Below are positions 43,672 to 53,171 of a stretch of 64,000 bases of DNA, one piece after another (within the stretch, counting starts at the first letter, position 1; every line of letters begins with the position of its first letter). The position numbers were made by a program, and so were the translations under genes. The notes beneath the pieces are model-generated. The model saw only the letters and a list, made by a program, of their open reading frames with translations. It ran no database searches and was not told the origin of the DNA. This DNA comes from Rhodopirellula islandica. Lineage in GTDB: Bacteria > Planctomycetota > Planctomycetia > Pirellulales > Pirellulaceae. Location of the stretch: contig NZ_LECT01000055.1 in assembly GCF_001027925.1 (NCBI RefSeq), positions 1 to 64,000 of the forward strand, read 5' to 3'.

Positions 43672-46638
43672 TCACCGCGTTTGAACCTGCAATTCTTGGA
43701 AGGCGGTATTTTCACCTCGTTGGGTGACGGGTTGGACCTTCCAAACGATCCAGCGAAAGCGGCCGAGCGTGTGACCGTCCTTGGATCGCAACCCAACCGA
43801 GTTGAACCTGCCGTGTTTCCGGCTCGTTGTGTCGACCGACACGAGCGGGGTGAATCGGGACCGATCCTCAACGTTCCATCCGGGATCCGATGCCGAATCG
43901 CTCGCATACAAAGTGAGTTTCTGTGCTCCCCTGACACCGTTTCGATCCGTGGACCAACTCACAATCGACACCACACTTTGAACGGTTCCCAGATCCAATC
44001 GATACGCACCGGAGTCGACTCCGTTTGCAAACACCGGGCCATAGCCTTCTTCCAATTTGCCATCCGTGAGCGACGGAAGCGGTGCGTCACGAACAGGATG
44101 ATTGGCATTCACCTTCGCATCCGCGGGCGCCTCCTGGTGGGCTTGTTCGATTGCGGCAGGTGATTCAAAGCTTTCAAGAACGACAGAGGGAGCCGAATCG
44201 GTCACCACGTCGATCACTCGCTGTTCGCGGACGACCTTCAGTCGCAAGGTCGAACCGCTCGCACCTTGAAATTCCGCCAACAAATCCGAGCCCTTGCCAA
44301 CTCGTTTGCCATTGAGTCCTTGGATCACGTCCCCCTCTTGCAAACCGGCCTTCGCCGCCAAGCTTGAGGGAGCAACCGCCGACAACGCAACGCCGCCCTC
44401 TTCTTTGGCAACGCCGTACGCCGAGAACTCTTCCCCCTTCAAGTCATCCAGCTTCGCCCCCAGCCAGTAGATCGATTGTGGGCGCGTCACACGCCCGCTG
44501 TCCGAACGAGGTTTGTTGAGCGAGTTTTTGACGTCCAATGCCGGAATCACAGGCGTCTTCGCGATCTTTTTCAGCGAAGGCTTCTGCACACCAAACTGGT
44601 CCATCGGAAAGTTCTTGAACCCAATTTTCAAAGCGGGAGAATCGTCCTCGACGCGAAAATCGCCCTTTGCCGGATCGATGAATTTTGGATCCGCCACGAT
44701 CGAATTCACATCCCAACCGAAACTCGCATAGCGATTTTTTATCTCAGGAGCGTTGGCAAAGTACAGGTTGCCGTCGACTCGTTTTCCCTTGGCCGTTTTG
44801 GTTGGCATCCGTGCTCCTTGCGGTGCCGCCATGAAGATGTTGCCGAAGACTTCGTCGCCGCTGTCGTTGTACCAAACGTGCGGGTGCAATCCGTTGTTGA
44901 GCGTGATGTTGTTCCACGCCCGGCGCCGGAACCCTTCTCGCAACTTCAGACCACCGGCCAACATCAAATTGTTGGTGATGTCGTAGTTCGATGAGCCATC
45001 GTCCAGGTCGATGTCCCAGCCATGATCGCATCGCCAGCGACTGTTTCGAATCACGGTGGTTTCGACCGCATCCAGAAACGGAAAGCTCGGTTCGGCGTCG
45101 ATGACCTTTTGGCTGGCACCACGATCACTGCTCCAGTAGCGATCGCGTCCCCAGGAGTTGAAGGACCCGTGGTCATGCGTTTCCTGGACCGTGTCAAAGA
45201 CATCACAGCCTTCGATCAAGTGGCCACCCCAAGCCCCATCGCCGATGTTGATTCCTGCTCGAGCACAATCGTAGATCGAGCAGTCACGGACGGTGATGTG
45301 CTGTGCCATTTCAATCTGCACGCCAGCGGGCTGCCGTTCGACTCGGCCGATTCCATGAATCAAGCAATCTTCGACCACACAATCCGCCGGGTAGTTGTTG
45401 GTCTTTGGACCTGGCGTCCGGTCCACCTTCGTCAAATCATTTTTGTGACCGTACTGGAACAAAGGATCTCGCACCGCGTCGGGATCTCCCACCAAGCAAA
45501 CCCCGCTGGCACCTGCATCGTGAATGTGACAACCGGAGATCCGCGCCCGGCGGTTGTAGTGGTTCACAAAGATCGCGTTGCCGCCGACCTGATCGAACTC
45601 CGAATTGGCAATCGCGACATCCTCGGTTCCGGTCAGCACCACGGCACCGCCGCGATAGATCGTCCAGTCCGAACGCAGCATCGGTTCTTTGGTTTCCATG
45701 AACGTGCGGGCGGAATGGCGGAAGACAAAACCGTTCAGCGTGATGTGTCGAACGGGAAGTTGCTCGGTGCCTTGGAACTCGATCAAGTGTCGCAACCGAA
45801 CGACTTCAATCTTGGCCGCCTTCAAGTCCACCGCTGGGCCAGGGTAAAAATACAACGTGTTCGTTTTCGCGTTGTGGTACCACTCGCCGGGTGCATCCAG
45901 TTCTTCGAAGATGTTCTCAACCATCCGTTGGTCCGCGTGCATGCCAGATGGCCGGTTGTTTTGCCAACCGCCTTCGAAGGTCACGTTGCCATCCGAATCT
46001 TTGCCAGTGATCCGGTAGTGATACCCGCCCCAACGAGCCCGATGCATGGCGTGAATGAAACCACCACTTGGGTCACTCCACCGTGCCGCACGCTCCTTTG
46101 AAAACGCGTCCGCAACGCGGCCTTGATACGCTTGCGTCGTCTTGGATGGATCGTAGTTGGGATAGCGGGCCATGCGTTGCAGTTGGCCGCCCACGAACAG
46201 TTGGTCAATCACCAGCCCGGGTGTCGTGTTGGCTTGCACAATGCCATCACGAAACGGTTGCCAGTTCAACTCAAGCCGTGAGCCGCCACTCAAGATTGCC
46301 TGACCTTCGTTCACGGCGCGATAAACCACCGGATGTTCCGCCGATCCCGAATCGCCCGATTCAAACATCAACGTTTGTGGCAGATGGTGCACACCATCGC
46401 CGATCCAAACGGTCACGTTTTCTTTCCCCACCGAAGGCCGGGCGATCTCGCGCGCACGCTCGACCGAAGCGACCGGCGCCGACTGAGAGCCATCGTTGGC
46501 GTCGTCACCTTGCAAGTCGACATACACATCGAGTGCGTTTGCCGACTGCATTCCCAATGACAGCAACGTCAACGTGAGAAACGTTCGCGACAGCCCCAAA
46601 GCTGCCCGAGAGATTCGCGACCGAGAAGATTGCATCAT
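43672..46638 (-). CDS. Secreted parallel beta-helix protein with PDZ and discoidin-like C-terminus
   Basis: The ATG at 46638 gives 988 residues with a signal region, ALGLSRTFLTLTLLSLGMQS. The beta-helix spans ~40-650 with rungs such as HITLNGFVFRHSARTFMETK, ARISGCHIHDAGASGVCLVG and HITVRDCSIYDCARAGINIG. A PDZ-like module follows near 740-830 (PSSLAAKAGLQEGDVIQGLN). The last ~120 residues resemble an F5/8-type beta domain (RLDLGTVQSVVSIVSWSTD). It is the first gene of the sulfatase cluster. Beta-helix proteins of this kind include lyases and glycosidases; the substrate is unknown. The PDZ insertion is unusual. Confidence 0.85.
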   Translation of the reverse strand: MMQSSRSRISRAALGLSRTFLTLTLLSLGMQSANALDVYVDLQGDDANDGSQSAPVASVERAREIARPSVGKENVTVWIGDGVHHLPQTLMFESGDSGSAEHPVVYRAVNEGQAILSGGSRLELNWQPFRDGIVQANTTPGLVIDQLFVGGQLQRMARYPNYDPSKTTQAYQGRVADAFSKERAARWSDPSGGFIHAMHRARWGGYHYRITGKDSDGNVTFEGGWQNNRPSGMHADQRMVENIFEELDAPGEWYHNAKTNTLYFYPGPAVDLKAAKIEVVRLRHLIEFQGTEQLPVRHITLNGFVFRHSARTFMETKEPMLRSDWTIYRGGAVVLTGTEDVAIANSEFDQVGGNAIFVNHYNRRARISGCHIHDAGASGVCLVGDPDAVRDPLFQYGHKNDLTKVDRTPGPKTNNYPADCVVEDCLIHGIGRVERQPAGVQIEMAQHITVRDCSIYDCARAGINIGDGAWGGHLIEGCDVFDTVQETHDHGSFNSWGRDRYWSSDRGASQKVIDAEPSFPFLDAVETTVIRNSRWRCDHGWDIDLDDGSSNYDITNNLMLAGGLKLREGFRRRAWNNITLNNGLHPHVWYNDSGDEVFGNIFMAAPQGARMPTKTAKGKRVDGNLYFANAPEIKNRYASFGWDVNSIVADPKFIDPAKGDFRVEDDSPALKIGFKNFPMDQFGVQKPSLKKIAKTPVIPALDVKNSLNKPRSDSGRVTRPQSIYWLGAKLDDLKGEEFSAYGVAKEEGGVALSAVAPSSLAAKAGLQEGDVIQGLNGKRVGKGSDLLAEFQGASGSTLRLKVVREQRVIDVVTDSAPSVVLESFESPAAIEQAHQEAPADAKVNANHPVRDAPLPSLTDGKLEEGYGPVFANGVDSGAYRLDLGTVQSVVSIVSWSTDRNGVRGAQKLTLYASDSASDPGWNVEDRSRFTPLVSVDTTSRKHGRFNSVGLRSKDGHTLGRFRWIVWKVQPVTQRGENTAFQELQVQTR

Positions 46639-47044
46639 GATTTTCAATGAGAAAGGATTCCGCCGAGCAAGCACCATGATCCAACCACCTCAAAACTCGA
46701 CAGGCCAATGCGACGCCCTGGAAATGATTTGCGACACACAAAGACAAGAACGCGGCCACAAACGAACGCTACCGGACCACTGTTCCACCCAAGCATACCA
46801 GCCACGTCTCCAAGATTCCTGCCTTTCCACTCTCCCCGATGGAGCCACCCGACAGCTTCCGGCGGACCGCTATACTCTCGGCGAACGCTGCGTTTCCCGT
46901 GTTCCTCGATGTTTTCCCTGTTTCCCAATCGAGTGAATCCACACGACGATTTTTCGCAATCGAACGAGGGCCGTCCCCATCGACAATTCGCTAGGCGAGG
47001 GTGTTTACTTCGCACCCCATTCGTACCCCGGTTTCATCCGTCGC

Positions 47045-47527
47045 TTGTTCGCGATGATGGTTGACGGAGCGATTTTGACGCTTGTCGGGATCGCGAATTG
47101 GATCCTGCTGGCGCTGCTGTTCTACGTCCTGGAAACCAACCGAAGTCCAGAGACGCTCCACTTGGCAATTTGGGTCACAATCATCTGGATCTACATGACG
47201 GTGATCAAACGTTCCTGGCTTCGCACGATCGGGTACCGATTGGCAGGTCTCCGAATCGTTGACACGCGCGGATCGCGACCGTCGCTGACCAGGATGACGC
47301 TTCGAATGCTGATGTGGATCTTTGGCCCCTTCAATTTCATCCTTGATCTGATTTGGTTGGGAGCCGACTCCGAACAACAATCGTTGCGTGACTGCTACTG
47401 CAGCACTTATGTCGTGCTTGCCACAGCACAACCGGAAGGCACCGCGCCCGTCCACCTGACCCGCTACTTCGCCGCTGGAATGGCTCCGTCTTACCCCCGC
47501 GTTGTGCGCCCCCGGAAAGTTTCATGA
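47045..47527 (+). CDS. RDD family membrane protein, start unclear
   Basis: The conserved RDD opening GFIRRLFAMMVDGAILTLVG is present, followed by membrane helices (WILLALLFYVLETN, LAIWVTIIWIYMTVIKRSW) and TIGYRLAGLRIVD, as in RDD proteins of unknown transport role. The TTG at 47045 falls inside the RDD motif, so translation probably starts earlier. The frame is open to 46937 but contains no ATG, GTG or TTG; a rare ATT/ATC start or a sequence error is possible. The gene overlaps the following GNAT by ATGA. Confidence 0.75.
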   Translation: MFAMMVDGAILTLVGIANWILLALLFYVLETNRSPETLHLAIWVTIIWIYMTVIKRSWLRTIGYRLAGLRIVDTRGSRPSLTRMTLRMLMWIFGPFNFILDLIWLGADSEQQSLRDCYCSTYVVLATAQPEGTAPVHLTRYFAAGMAPSYPRVVRPRKVS

Positions 47528-48021
47528 ACGGTCTTCTGATTCGCGATTTGACCATCGAGGACTCTGCCGCGGTCGTCGAGTTGAACGAGGCTGTTGTTGC
47601 ACTCACTAGCCCCATGGATGCGGAACGATTTGCAACGCTGCACGCCCTCAGCAGCCTGAAACTCGCGGCGGAAATCGATGGTCGGCTGGCCGGATTCCTG
47701 CTCGCGATACCTGCCGGCGCGGCATACGACAACGGCAACTTTCAATGGTTCTCAGAACGCCACGATCACTTTGTCTACATCGATCGGGTCGTGGTCTCGA
47801 ATGAGTTCCGAGGCCTTGGCATCGGCCGCGTGCTGTATTCACGAGCGTTCGACGAGGCCAAACGTCTGGGTGCGTTGAATATCTGTGCGGAAATCGATTT
47901 CGAACCAGCCAATCAACCATCCCTCCGTTTCCACGAATCGGCTCATTTCGTCGCGATCGGGACTCGCCTGCTGGACAGTGGAAAAACAGTCTCGATGCAA
48001 ATTCGATCGCTCACTGACTGA
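47524..48021 (+). CDS. GNAT family N-acetyltransferase
   Basis: 165 residues with the GNAT core: FVYIDRVVVSNEFRGLGIGR (motif A, RGLGIG), then YSRAFDEAKRLGALNICAEI and PSLRFHESAHFVAIGTR. This is the single-domain type with the substrate unknown. It starts on the ATGA overlap with the RDD gene, so the two are cotranscribed; no known pathway links RDD proteins and GNATs. Confidence 0.85.
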   Translation: MNGLLIRDLTIEDSAAVVELNEAVVALTSPMDAERFATLHALSSLKLAAEIDGRLAGFLLAIPAGAAYDNGNFQWFSERHDHFVYIDRVVVSNEFRGLGIGRVLYSRAFDEAKRLGALNICAEIDFEPANQPSLRFHESAHFVAIGTRLLDSGKTVSMQIRSLTD

Positions 48022-48080
48022 CATCACTCTACCGACCGATCTCGGAACAACACGACAGCCTTCGCAGTGGAGAAACCGAC

Positions 48081-49376
48081 ATGACCGCCCTTCGAATCCT
48101 CCTTGCTTTCCTCTGGACTTGCTCGTCGTGGAATCTCCTTGTGAGCGTCGAACCACTTGCGGCACAAGAGACCACATTGATTCCGCCTGACACCTTGAAA
48201 TCCCAAATGGATCAGGCCTGGGAAGTCACCTGGGGCAGATTCTTCCAAGAGGACGTGCAGACATTTGCTGACTATCTCAGCAGCTATGAACCAGGGCAAG
48301 AACTCGCACACCTGCCCACCGCCGAGGAGGTCCAACGCCAGTACCCCAACCCATGTGGCTACAGCACGGGGATGGAAGACGGCATGATTTTGGGTGGCGC
48401 CATGCTCAGCATCCTTGCGGACAAGTACGCGGTGACGAACGACGACACCCTGCGAGAAACAGCGAAGCAAGTGTTCCGCGGCGTGCACCTCTGCGCCACC
48501 GTGCACGGCGTTCCCGGGTTCCTTGCCCGAAACGTCTGCGCCGAAGATCGCAAGAGCGTCTACATCAACTCCTCTCGAGACCAATACACCCACGGCGTGC
48601 ACGGGCTTTGGAAATACTATCGAAGTCCGCTCTCAGAGGAAGCGACACGATCAGAAATTCGCGAACTCCTCGCCGCGGTCGCGGATCGAATGACCGAGTT
48701 CGCCACGCCGGAGAACGATTTCGATTTTTGCCGCGCCGATGGACAACGGTGTCCGCTGGGCATCTGCCGGATGTGGAATGTGCAAGCTCACGAGGCCGCC
48801 CGACTGCCCATGATCTACGCCGCCGCCTGGGATGTCACCCAAGACGGAAAGTATCGCCAACTATGGCGGCGTTACGTCGCCGAGGCGGTGAAGCAATCCG
48901 CCAATCCCGACCAAAACACACCCGCGTATGCGATCTTGCAAATGCAGTGTTCCCTGGAACTGCTGCATCAGTTGGAACCAGATCCAAAGCTAAAATCGCA
49001 AATCCAAGACGTGATGCAACACCTGGCAAGCATCGCGGAAGAACGTTCGGCTCGCGTCGCAGTCCAACTCACGCACAAGACCGCGGAAGAAATGAAAATG
49101 CTGGGGCCGGACTGGCGTCACGTCGACCGCTGGATCAACCAGAACGAATATGCCAACCCGCAGTGGGGAAAATACCGAGAGGTGTGGCAGCTCACACGCG
49201 AAGCCGGTGAAGCGGCCATGGTGCCATTGATGGTGGAAGCCCCGATCCTGACCTCTGAACAAAAGCAACGGTTGCGGGACCTGATCCGGAACACCGATTA
49301 CTCGCACAACTCCAGTTGCGGGATCATTTATCACCAGGGTGCTTACTGGAAATCCCGCTTGACCAACAACCTCTGA
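48081..49376 (+). CDS. Secreted helical protein, hypothetical (possible alpha/alpha-barrel enzyme)
   Basis: 431 residues with a signal peptide (ILLAFLWTCSSWNLLVSVEP). The rest is helical with recurring helix pairs and conserved-looking motifs (NPCGYSTGMEDGMILGGAML, DRKSVYINSSRDQYTHGVHG, WKYYRSPLSEEATRSEIREL) that resemble alpha/alpha-barrel glycosidases or lyases in spacing. I cannot name a family. It is flanked by short gaps and lies downstream of the RDD/GNAT pair, on the same strand. Confidence 0.65.
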   Translation: MTALRILLAFLWTCSSWNLLVSVEPLAAQETTLIPPDTLKSQMDQAWEVTWGRFFQEDVQTFADYLSSYEPGQELAHLPTAEEVQRQYPNPCGYSTGMEDGMILGGAMLSILADKYAVTNDDTLRETAKQVFRGVHLCATVHGVPGFLARNVCAEDRKSVYINSSRDQYTHGVHGLWKYYRSPLSEEATRSEIRELLAAVADRMTEFATPENDFDFCRADGQRCPLGICRMWNVQAHEAARLPMIYAAAWDVTQDGKYRQLWRRYVAEAVKQSANPDQNTPAYAILQMQCSLELLHQLEPDPKLKSQIQDVMQHLASIAEERSARVAVQLTHKTAEEMKMLGPDWRHVDRWINQNEYANPQWGKYREVWQLTREAGEAAMVPLMVEAPILTSEQKQRLRDLIRNTDYSHNSSCGIIYHQGAYWKSRLTNNL

Positions 49377-49478
49377 CTGGAGCGAAATGCTCTTTGTCAA
49401 CACGACTCGAAAGATTCGAAAAGCGGCACAGCGAATCCATCCGACTCGTCGCGTCATGAAACGAACGGATCATCGAGA

Positions 49479-50367
49479 GTGAAGCGTTTGCGGCTCTTCG
49501 CAGGCCCGAATGGTTCAGGTAAGTCGACGATCAAAAACAATCCTGCTATTCAACCAGAGTGGTTAGAAGTACAGGTCAATCACGACGAAATTGAACTGGA
49601 ACTCCGGACTGCAGGATTCATTGATCTCAGTTGCATCGGCATCGAAATAACTCCCGATGAGTTGAACGTTGGATATCAGTCATCCAATCACTGGGGAATC
49701 CGCGAATTGGACAGCAAAACAACTTTCGAAGTGGGGCCACCAAACCATCTTTTCTTTCGCACTTCCAATCTCACATCCTACCACGCGTCATGGATCGCTG
49801 GGTATTTTCGCGACCGCTTGATCCTTGAAGGAAAATCACTCGCGACCGAGTCGGTCATGTCCCATCACTCCAAGATTGAGTTGCTTCAACAAACCGAACG
49901 AGCTGGCTACCGAAACTACCTCTACTTTGTTGCTACATCTGACGAAGAAATCAACTTGGACCAAGTTCGACTTCGGGTTGCACACGGTGGGCACGACGTG
50001 CCGGAACAAAAGATCCGAGAACGCTAAGCAGGTCGGCAGGAGTCTTTCGGCATTTGGACTGTTTCGGTAAGCGTCGTTGCTCCCACGTACAACCGGGGCG
50101 AACGCCCAAACGGCTCACATGATGATGCCCGATCATTCCTGCCGACCTGCTTACCATCGCTCCATCGCATTGCTTGGGAAAGCACTGCACCACGTCTATC
50201 GCGGTTACGTTTTTGACAACTCGGGAGCAGAGCCCGAACTGATTGCCGAACGAACCCCACAAGGCACCGTTGAATTGCGATCGCGTACCATTCCACAATG
50301 GTTTGCTGATGCGGTTTGGAACCAGTCGACTTCCGACAAAATCTGCTCCTTGAGCAACCATTCCTGA
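49479..50367 (+). pseudogene. Zeta-toxin/UDP-GlcNAc-kinase-like P-loop gene split by a MITE
   Basis: The first part (49479-50024) starts with a P-loop, LFAGPNGSGKSTIKNNP, and has LEGKSLATESVMSHHSKIEL and YFVATSDEEINLDQVRLRVA, as in zeta-family kinases without an antitoxin gene. It ends GGHDVPEQKIRER and then stops at TAA contributed by the element at 50027. Removing the element and one TA restores YHRSIALLGKALHHVYRGYV and FDNSGAEPELIAERTPQG, the normal C-terminal family sequence, up to a stop at 50367. The truncated product of 182 residues may still be made but lacks the C-terminal lid. Confidence 0.85.
50027..50151. mobile_element. AGCAGGT-family MITE-like element, 125 bp, with TA target duplication
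   Basis: The ends AGCAGGTCGGCAGGA and TCCTGCCGACCTGCT form a 15-bp perfect inverted repeat. TA occurs at 50025-50026 and 50152-50153. Excision of the element plus one TA re-creates a continuous kinase-gene reading frame, so the insertion and its target duplication are directly visible. There is no internal ORF. TA duplication points to mobilisation by an IS630/Tc1-type transposase in trans. Confidence 0.9.
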
Positions 50368-50382
50368 CGGACGGCCTTCCTA

Positions 50383-51816
50383 TCATTCATCCCTGAGGCT
50401 GGAGAAGAACTCGGCACTTGGTGATTCGGGTAGCGAGGCTTTCCAATCTGCCAACTGCTTCGACAGCTTCGAGACAACATCCGCTTGCGAGTCTTTCAAA
50501 TCAGTTGACTCGTAGGGGTCGGACACAATGTCATACAACTCCACGTAGCTCGAATCTTCGTTTGCCAACAGCTTCCAAGATTCATGCACCACGCAGAAAG
50601 ACGCCCAGTGATGCGGACGAGATTTCGTGGCCGGCCAACGAGCCCCGATCTTCCAGAACAAGGGCTTGGAACGGCCGGACGTTGCTTCGCCTTGCAAAGA
50701 CGCGACCTGACTGACCCCGTCGGCAACATACGTTTCCGGCAGGTCGACTCCCCCAACCTCGCAAAACGTGGGCAAGAGGTCGACGGCGCTGATCATGACA
50801 GAATCATTTGACTCCCCCGACGCGACGTGCCCAGGCCAACGGACGATGAACGGCACGTTGACACCGCCTTCGAACAGCGACGCCTTGTACCCTTTCCGCC
50901 CCGCCGTGATTCCTTTGGCAGCGCCGATGCCAAACCCGGCTCCGGTCGCGGTGTCGTAACTCAGTTCCAACTTCGAGTTGGCCGATCCACGCGCGGGACC
51001 GTTGTCGGAACTGAAAATGACCAATGTCTCCTCGGTGAGTTCCAACCGGTCCAAGGCGTCCAAGACTTCGCCGATTCGATCGTCTGCGTGCGACAACACC
51101 GCGGCATAAATCTCATCGGCATCACTCAATCCGAGCTCACGAAAACGCCAGCGGTACTTTGGAATCACGTGGAACGGTGTGTGCGGTTCATGAATCCATA
51201 AGTTCACGAAGAACGGCTTGCCCTCGGATTGCGCCGCTTCGATGAACCGAATCGTCTCGACCGCATCTTCGTGCACCGGCATCTGCTCGCCCGAGCAATT
51301 GAACGCACCGTACTGATCGTATCCGTAAGCCGCCGGTGTGGGCGAATCAGGAATCATGTCGTTGGACAGGTGCCATTTGCCGAAGTGCGCTGTTCGGTAG
51401 CCACCCGATTGCAGCAACCTCGGCAGCGTCACCGCGCTGGGATCCAACCAATCCGGCATGTTCCGCTTCGCGTTGCTGGGCACCCAAGCGAAGTGCCCAT
51501 CAATGTTATGACGTGCCGGAAAGTGTCCCGTCATCACCGCCGTTCGACTCGGTGAACAAACACCGCTGGCAACCGTGAAGCGTTGAAAATCCGTTCCCTC
51601 GCGAGCCAAGCGATCGATGTTTGGCGTTTGAACATACGGATGCCCATGACAAGACAGATCGCCCCACCCCCAGTCATCCGCGAAAATGAACAAGATGTTT
51701 GGCTTGCTCGGTTGCTCAACCGCGGAGGAACCTTCCGCGGCGGACACCTTCCGTTCCGCCATGGCAACGCCACCGAAAATCAACATCCCCACAACCAGGC
51801 AACTGAGCCACTTCAT
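50383..51816 (-). CDS. Secreted sulfatase, Cys-type
   Basis: Family S1 sulfatase with NILFIFADDWGWGDLSCHGH, then GVCSPSRTAVMTGHFPARHN with the formylglycine Cys (C87 from the chosen start), TAHFGKWHLSNDMIPDSPTP, and LVIFSSDNGPARGSANSKLE. The signal peptide is WLSCLVVGMLIFGGVAMAER. The ATG at 51816 is preferred over upstream starts to 51894. It stands alone on the minus strand, next to the broken kinase gene, without a lyase or transporter neighbour. Confidence 0.93.
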   Translation of the reverse strand: MKWLSCLVVGMLIFGGVAMAERKVSAAEGSSAVEQPSKPNILFIFADDWGWGDLSCHGHPYVQTPNIDRLAREGTDFQRFTVASGVCSPSRTAVMTGHFPARHNIDGHFAWVPSNAKRNMPDWLDPSAVTLPRLLQSGGYRTAHFGKWHLSNDMIPDSPTPAAYGYDQYGAFNCSGEQMPVHEDAVETIRFIEAAQSEGKPFFVNLWIHEPHTPFHVIPKYRWRFRELGLSDADEIYAAVLSHADDRIGEVLDALDRLELTEETLVIFSSDNGPARGSANSKLELSYDTATGAGFGIGAAKGITAGRKGYKASLFEGGVNVPFIVRWPGHVASGESNDSVMISAVDLLPTFCEVGGVDLPETYVADGVSQVASLQGEATSGRSKPLFWKIGARWPATKSRPHHWASFCVVHESWKLLANEDSSYVELYDIVSDPYESTDLKDSQADVVSKLSKQLADWKASLPESPSAEFFSSLRDE

Positions 51817-52326
51817 TCGTCCACCGACAACCGTTTGATTCCACATTTGATTTTGTTCCGACCCCTGAGTGTGTGATTGTTTCGAACCAGTCAAACGGAC
51901 TGGCCCCCGCCGTGGAGTTCACAACCGAGACTCACGACACGCTAATCCATCTCGCCGCCCAATGCATCAACCTCGCGAAACGACGCGAGTCGCAAATGGG
52001 TTTCGCCGCGACGCAAACCTTGCTCGATCTCCCTCGATACAGACCCAAAATGCCCCTGGTGAAAACCCCGCCGGCACTCCAGATGAGCCATGCCAAACTC
52101 AAGCAATCCGATGGCCAGCCAAGCAGAAGCGGCATTCCATCGCTATCACACCCCGCTGGTGCGATGGATCCGAAACCATGAACATGCCCCGGCAGCGAAT
52201 TTTTCGTCGCAGTGCCTGGCATGCCTTCGAAACGGATAACCTCGAGGGTGGCGACTTCCGCGTCTGACAAAACTTCGGACCGCTGCACGGACGCAAGTTT
52301 ATTTCTCCCCCACACACGAACCTCGC
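51817..52326. other. Intergenic gap upstream of divergent sulfatase and aldolase genes
   Basis: About 510 bases separate the two divergent genes. Open frames here are short and unsupported. Both promoters should be in this gap, but I cannot place a sequence element with confidence. Confidence 0.4.
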
Positions 52327-53085
52327 ATGACCACTCCATCCAACCTGGAAACGATGCTGGAACTGTCTCACTTTCTGGGGGACGAACAGCGTCATCTCGC
52401 GATCCTGGGCGAGGGCAACACGTCTACAAAGGTCGATGACGAAATCTTCCTCGTCAAAGCCAGTGGCAGTTGCTTGCAAACACTCTCACCCGACGACACG
52501 GTCGCGTGCCGTTTCGATGCGTTGCTGCCAACGCTGAAGGAACAACGACTCAGCGACGAGGAGATTGAACAGCGATTGCTGGCGAGTCGCGTTGACCCCA
52601 CCGCGAAGAAACCCTCCATCGAGACGCTCTTTCACGCGTACCTTTTGTCATTGCCTGAAATTGCGTTTGTCGGTCACACGCACAGCATTGCCATCAACCA
52701 AATCTTGTGTTCACCAATGGCAGAAACCTTCGCCAAACGCCGCTTGTTTCCAGATGAAGTGGTGTGCTGCGGCGCCCGTTCGGTGCTGGTGCCCTACGTC
52801 GATCCAGGATTGAGGCTGTCACTGGAAATTCGCGAAAAGACAGAGGCCTTCCAGAAAGAAACGGGCGCTCTGCCACGGATCATCCTGCTGCAGAACCACG
52901 GCGTGATCGCGATCGGAAAGACAGCCGGCGCTGTCAAGGCAGCCATGCTGATGGCCCACAAAGCCGCCACCATTTTCGTGGGGGCGGCATCGCTCGGCGG
53001 ACCAACGTTCATGAGCGAACACGACGTCCTCCGAATCGCCGGACGAACCGATGAACACTACCGACAAAAGGCTCTGCAACTTTGA
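52327..53085 (+). CDS. Class II aldolase/adducin family protein
   Basis: 252 residues with the class II aldolase fold: GEGNTSTKVDDEIFLVKASG near residue 25, PSIETLFHAYLLSLPEIAFV followed by GHTHSIAINQILCSP (metal His pair), and LLQNHGVIAIGKTAGAVKAA. This matches the aldolase part of rhamnulose/fuculose-phosphate type enzymes, including RhaD-like two-domain proteins, but no dehydrogenase domain follows. It would cleave or bind a phosphorylated sugar. The convergent regulator at 53172 is of a sugar-responsive type, so a carbohydrate link is plausible. Confidence 0.85.
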   Translation: MTTPSNLETMLELSHFLGDEQRHLAILGEGNTSTKVDDEIFLVKASGSCLQTLSPDDTVACRFDALLPTLKEQRLSDEEIEQRLLASRVDPTAKKPSIETLFHAYLLSLPEIAFVGHTHSIAINQILCSPMAETFAKRRLFPDEVVCCGARSVLVPYVDPGLRLSLEIREKTEAFQKETGALPRIILLQNHGVIAIGKTAGAVKAAMLMAHKAATIFVGAASLGGPTFMSEHDVLRIAGRTDEHYRQKALQL

Positions 53086-53171
53086 GCCTTGGACGGACGG
53101 CGCAAGCGTGAACCAACCTGAACCGAACCAAAAGGGCTCAACGAAGAAGCCCAATCACCCAAGACACTCAA

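Noticed and set aside
49479-50027. Zeta toxin-antitoxin pair
   Set aside because: There is no small antitoxin gene beside it and the kinase gene is interrupted.
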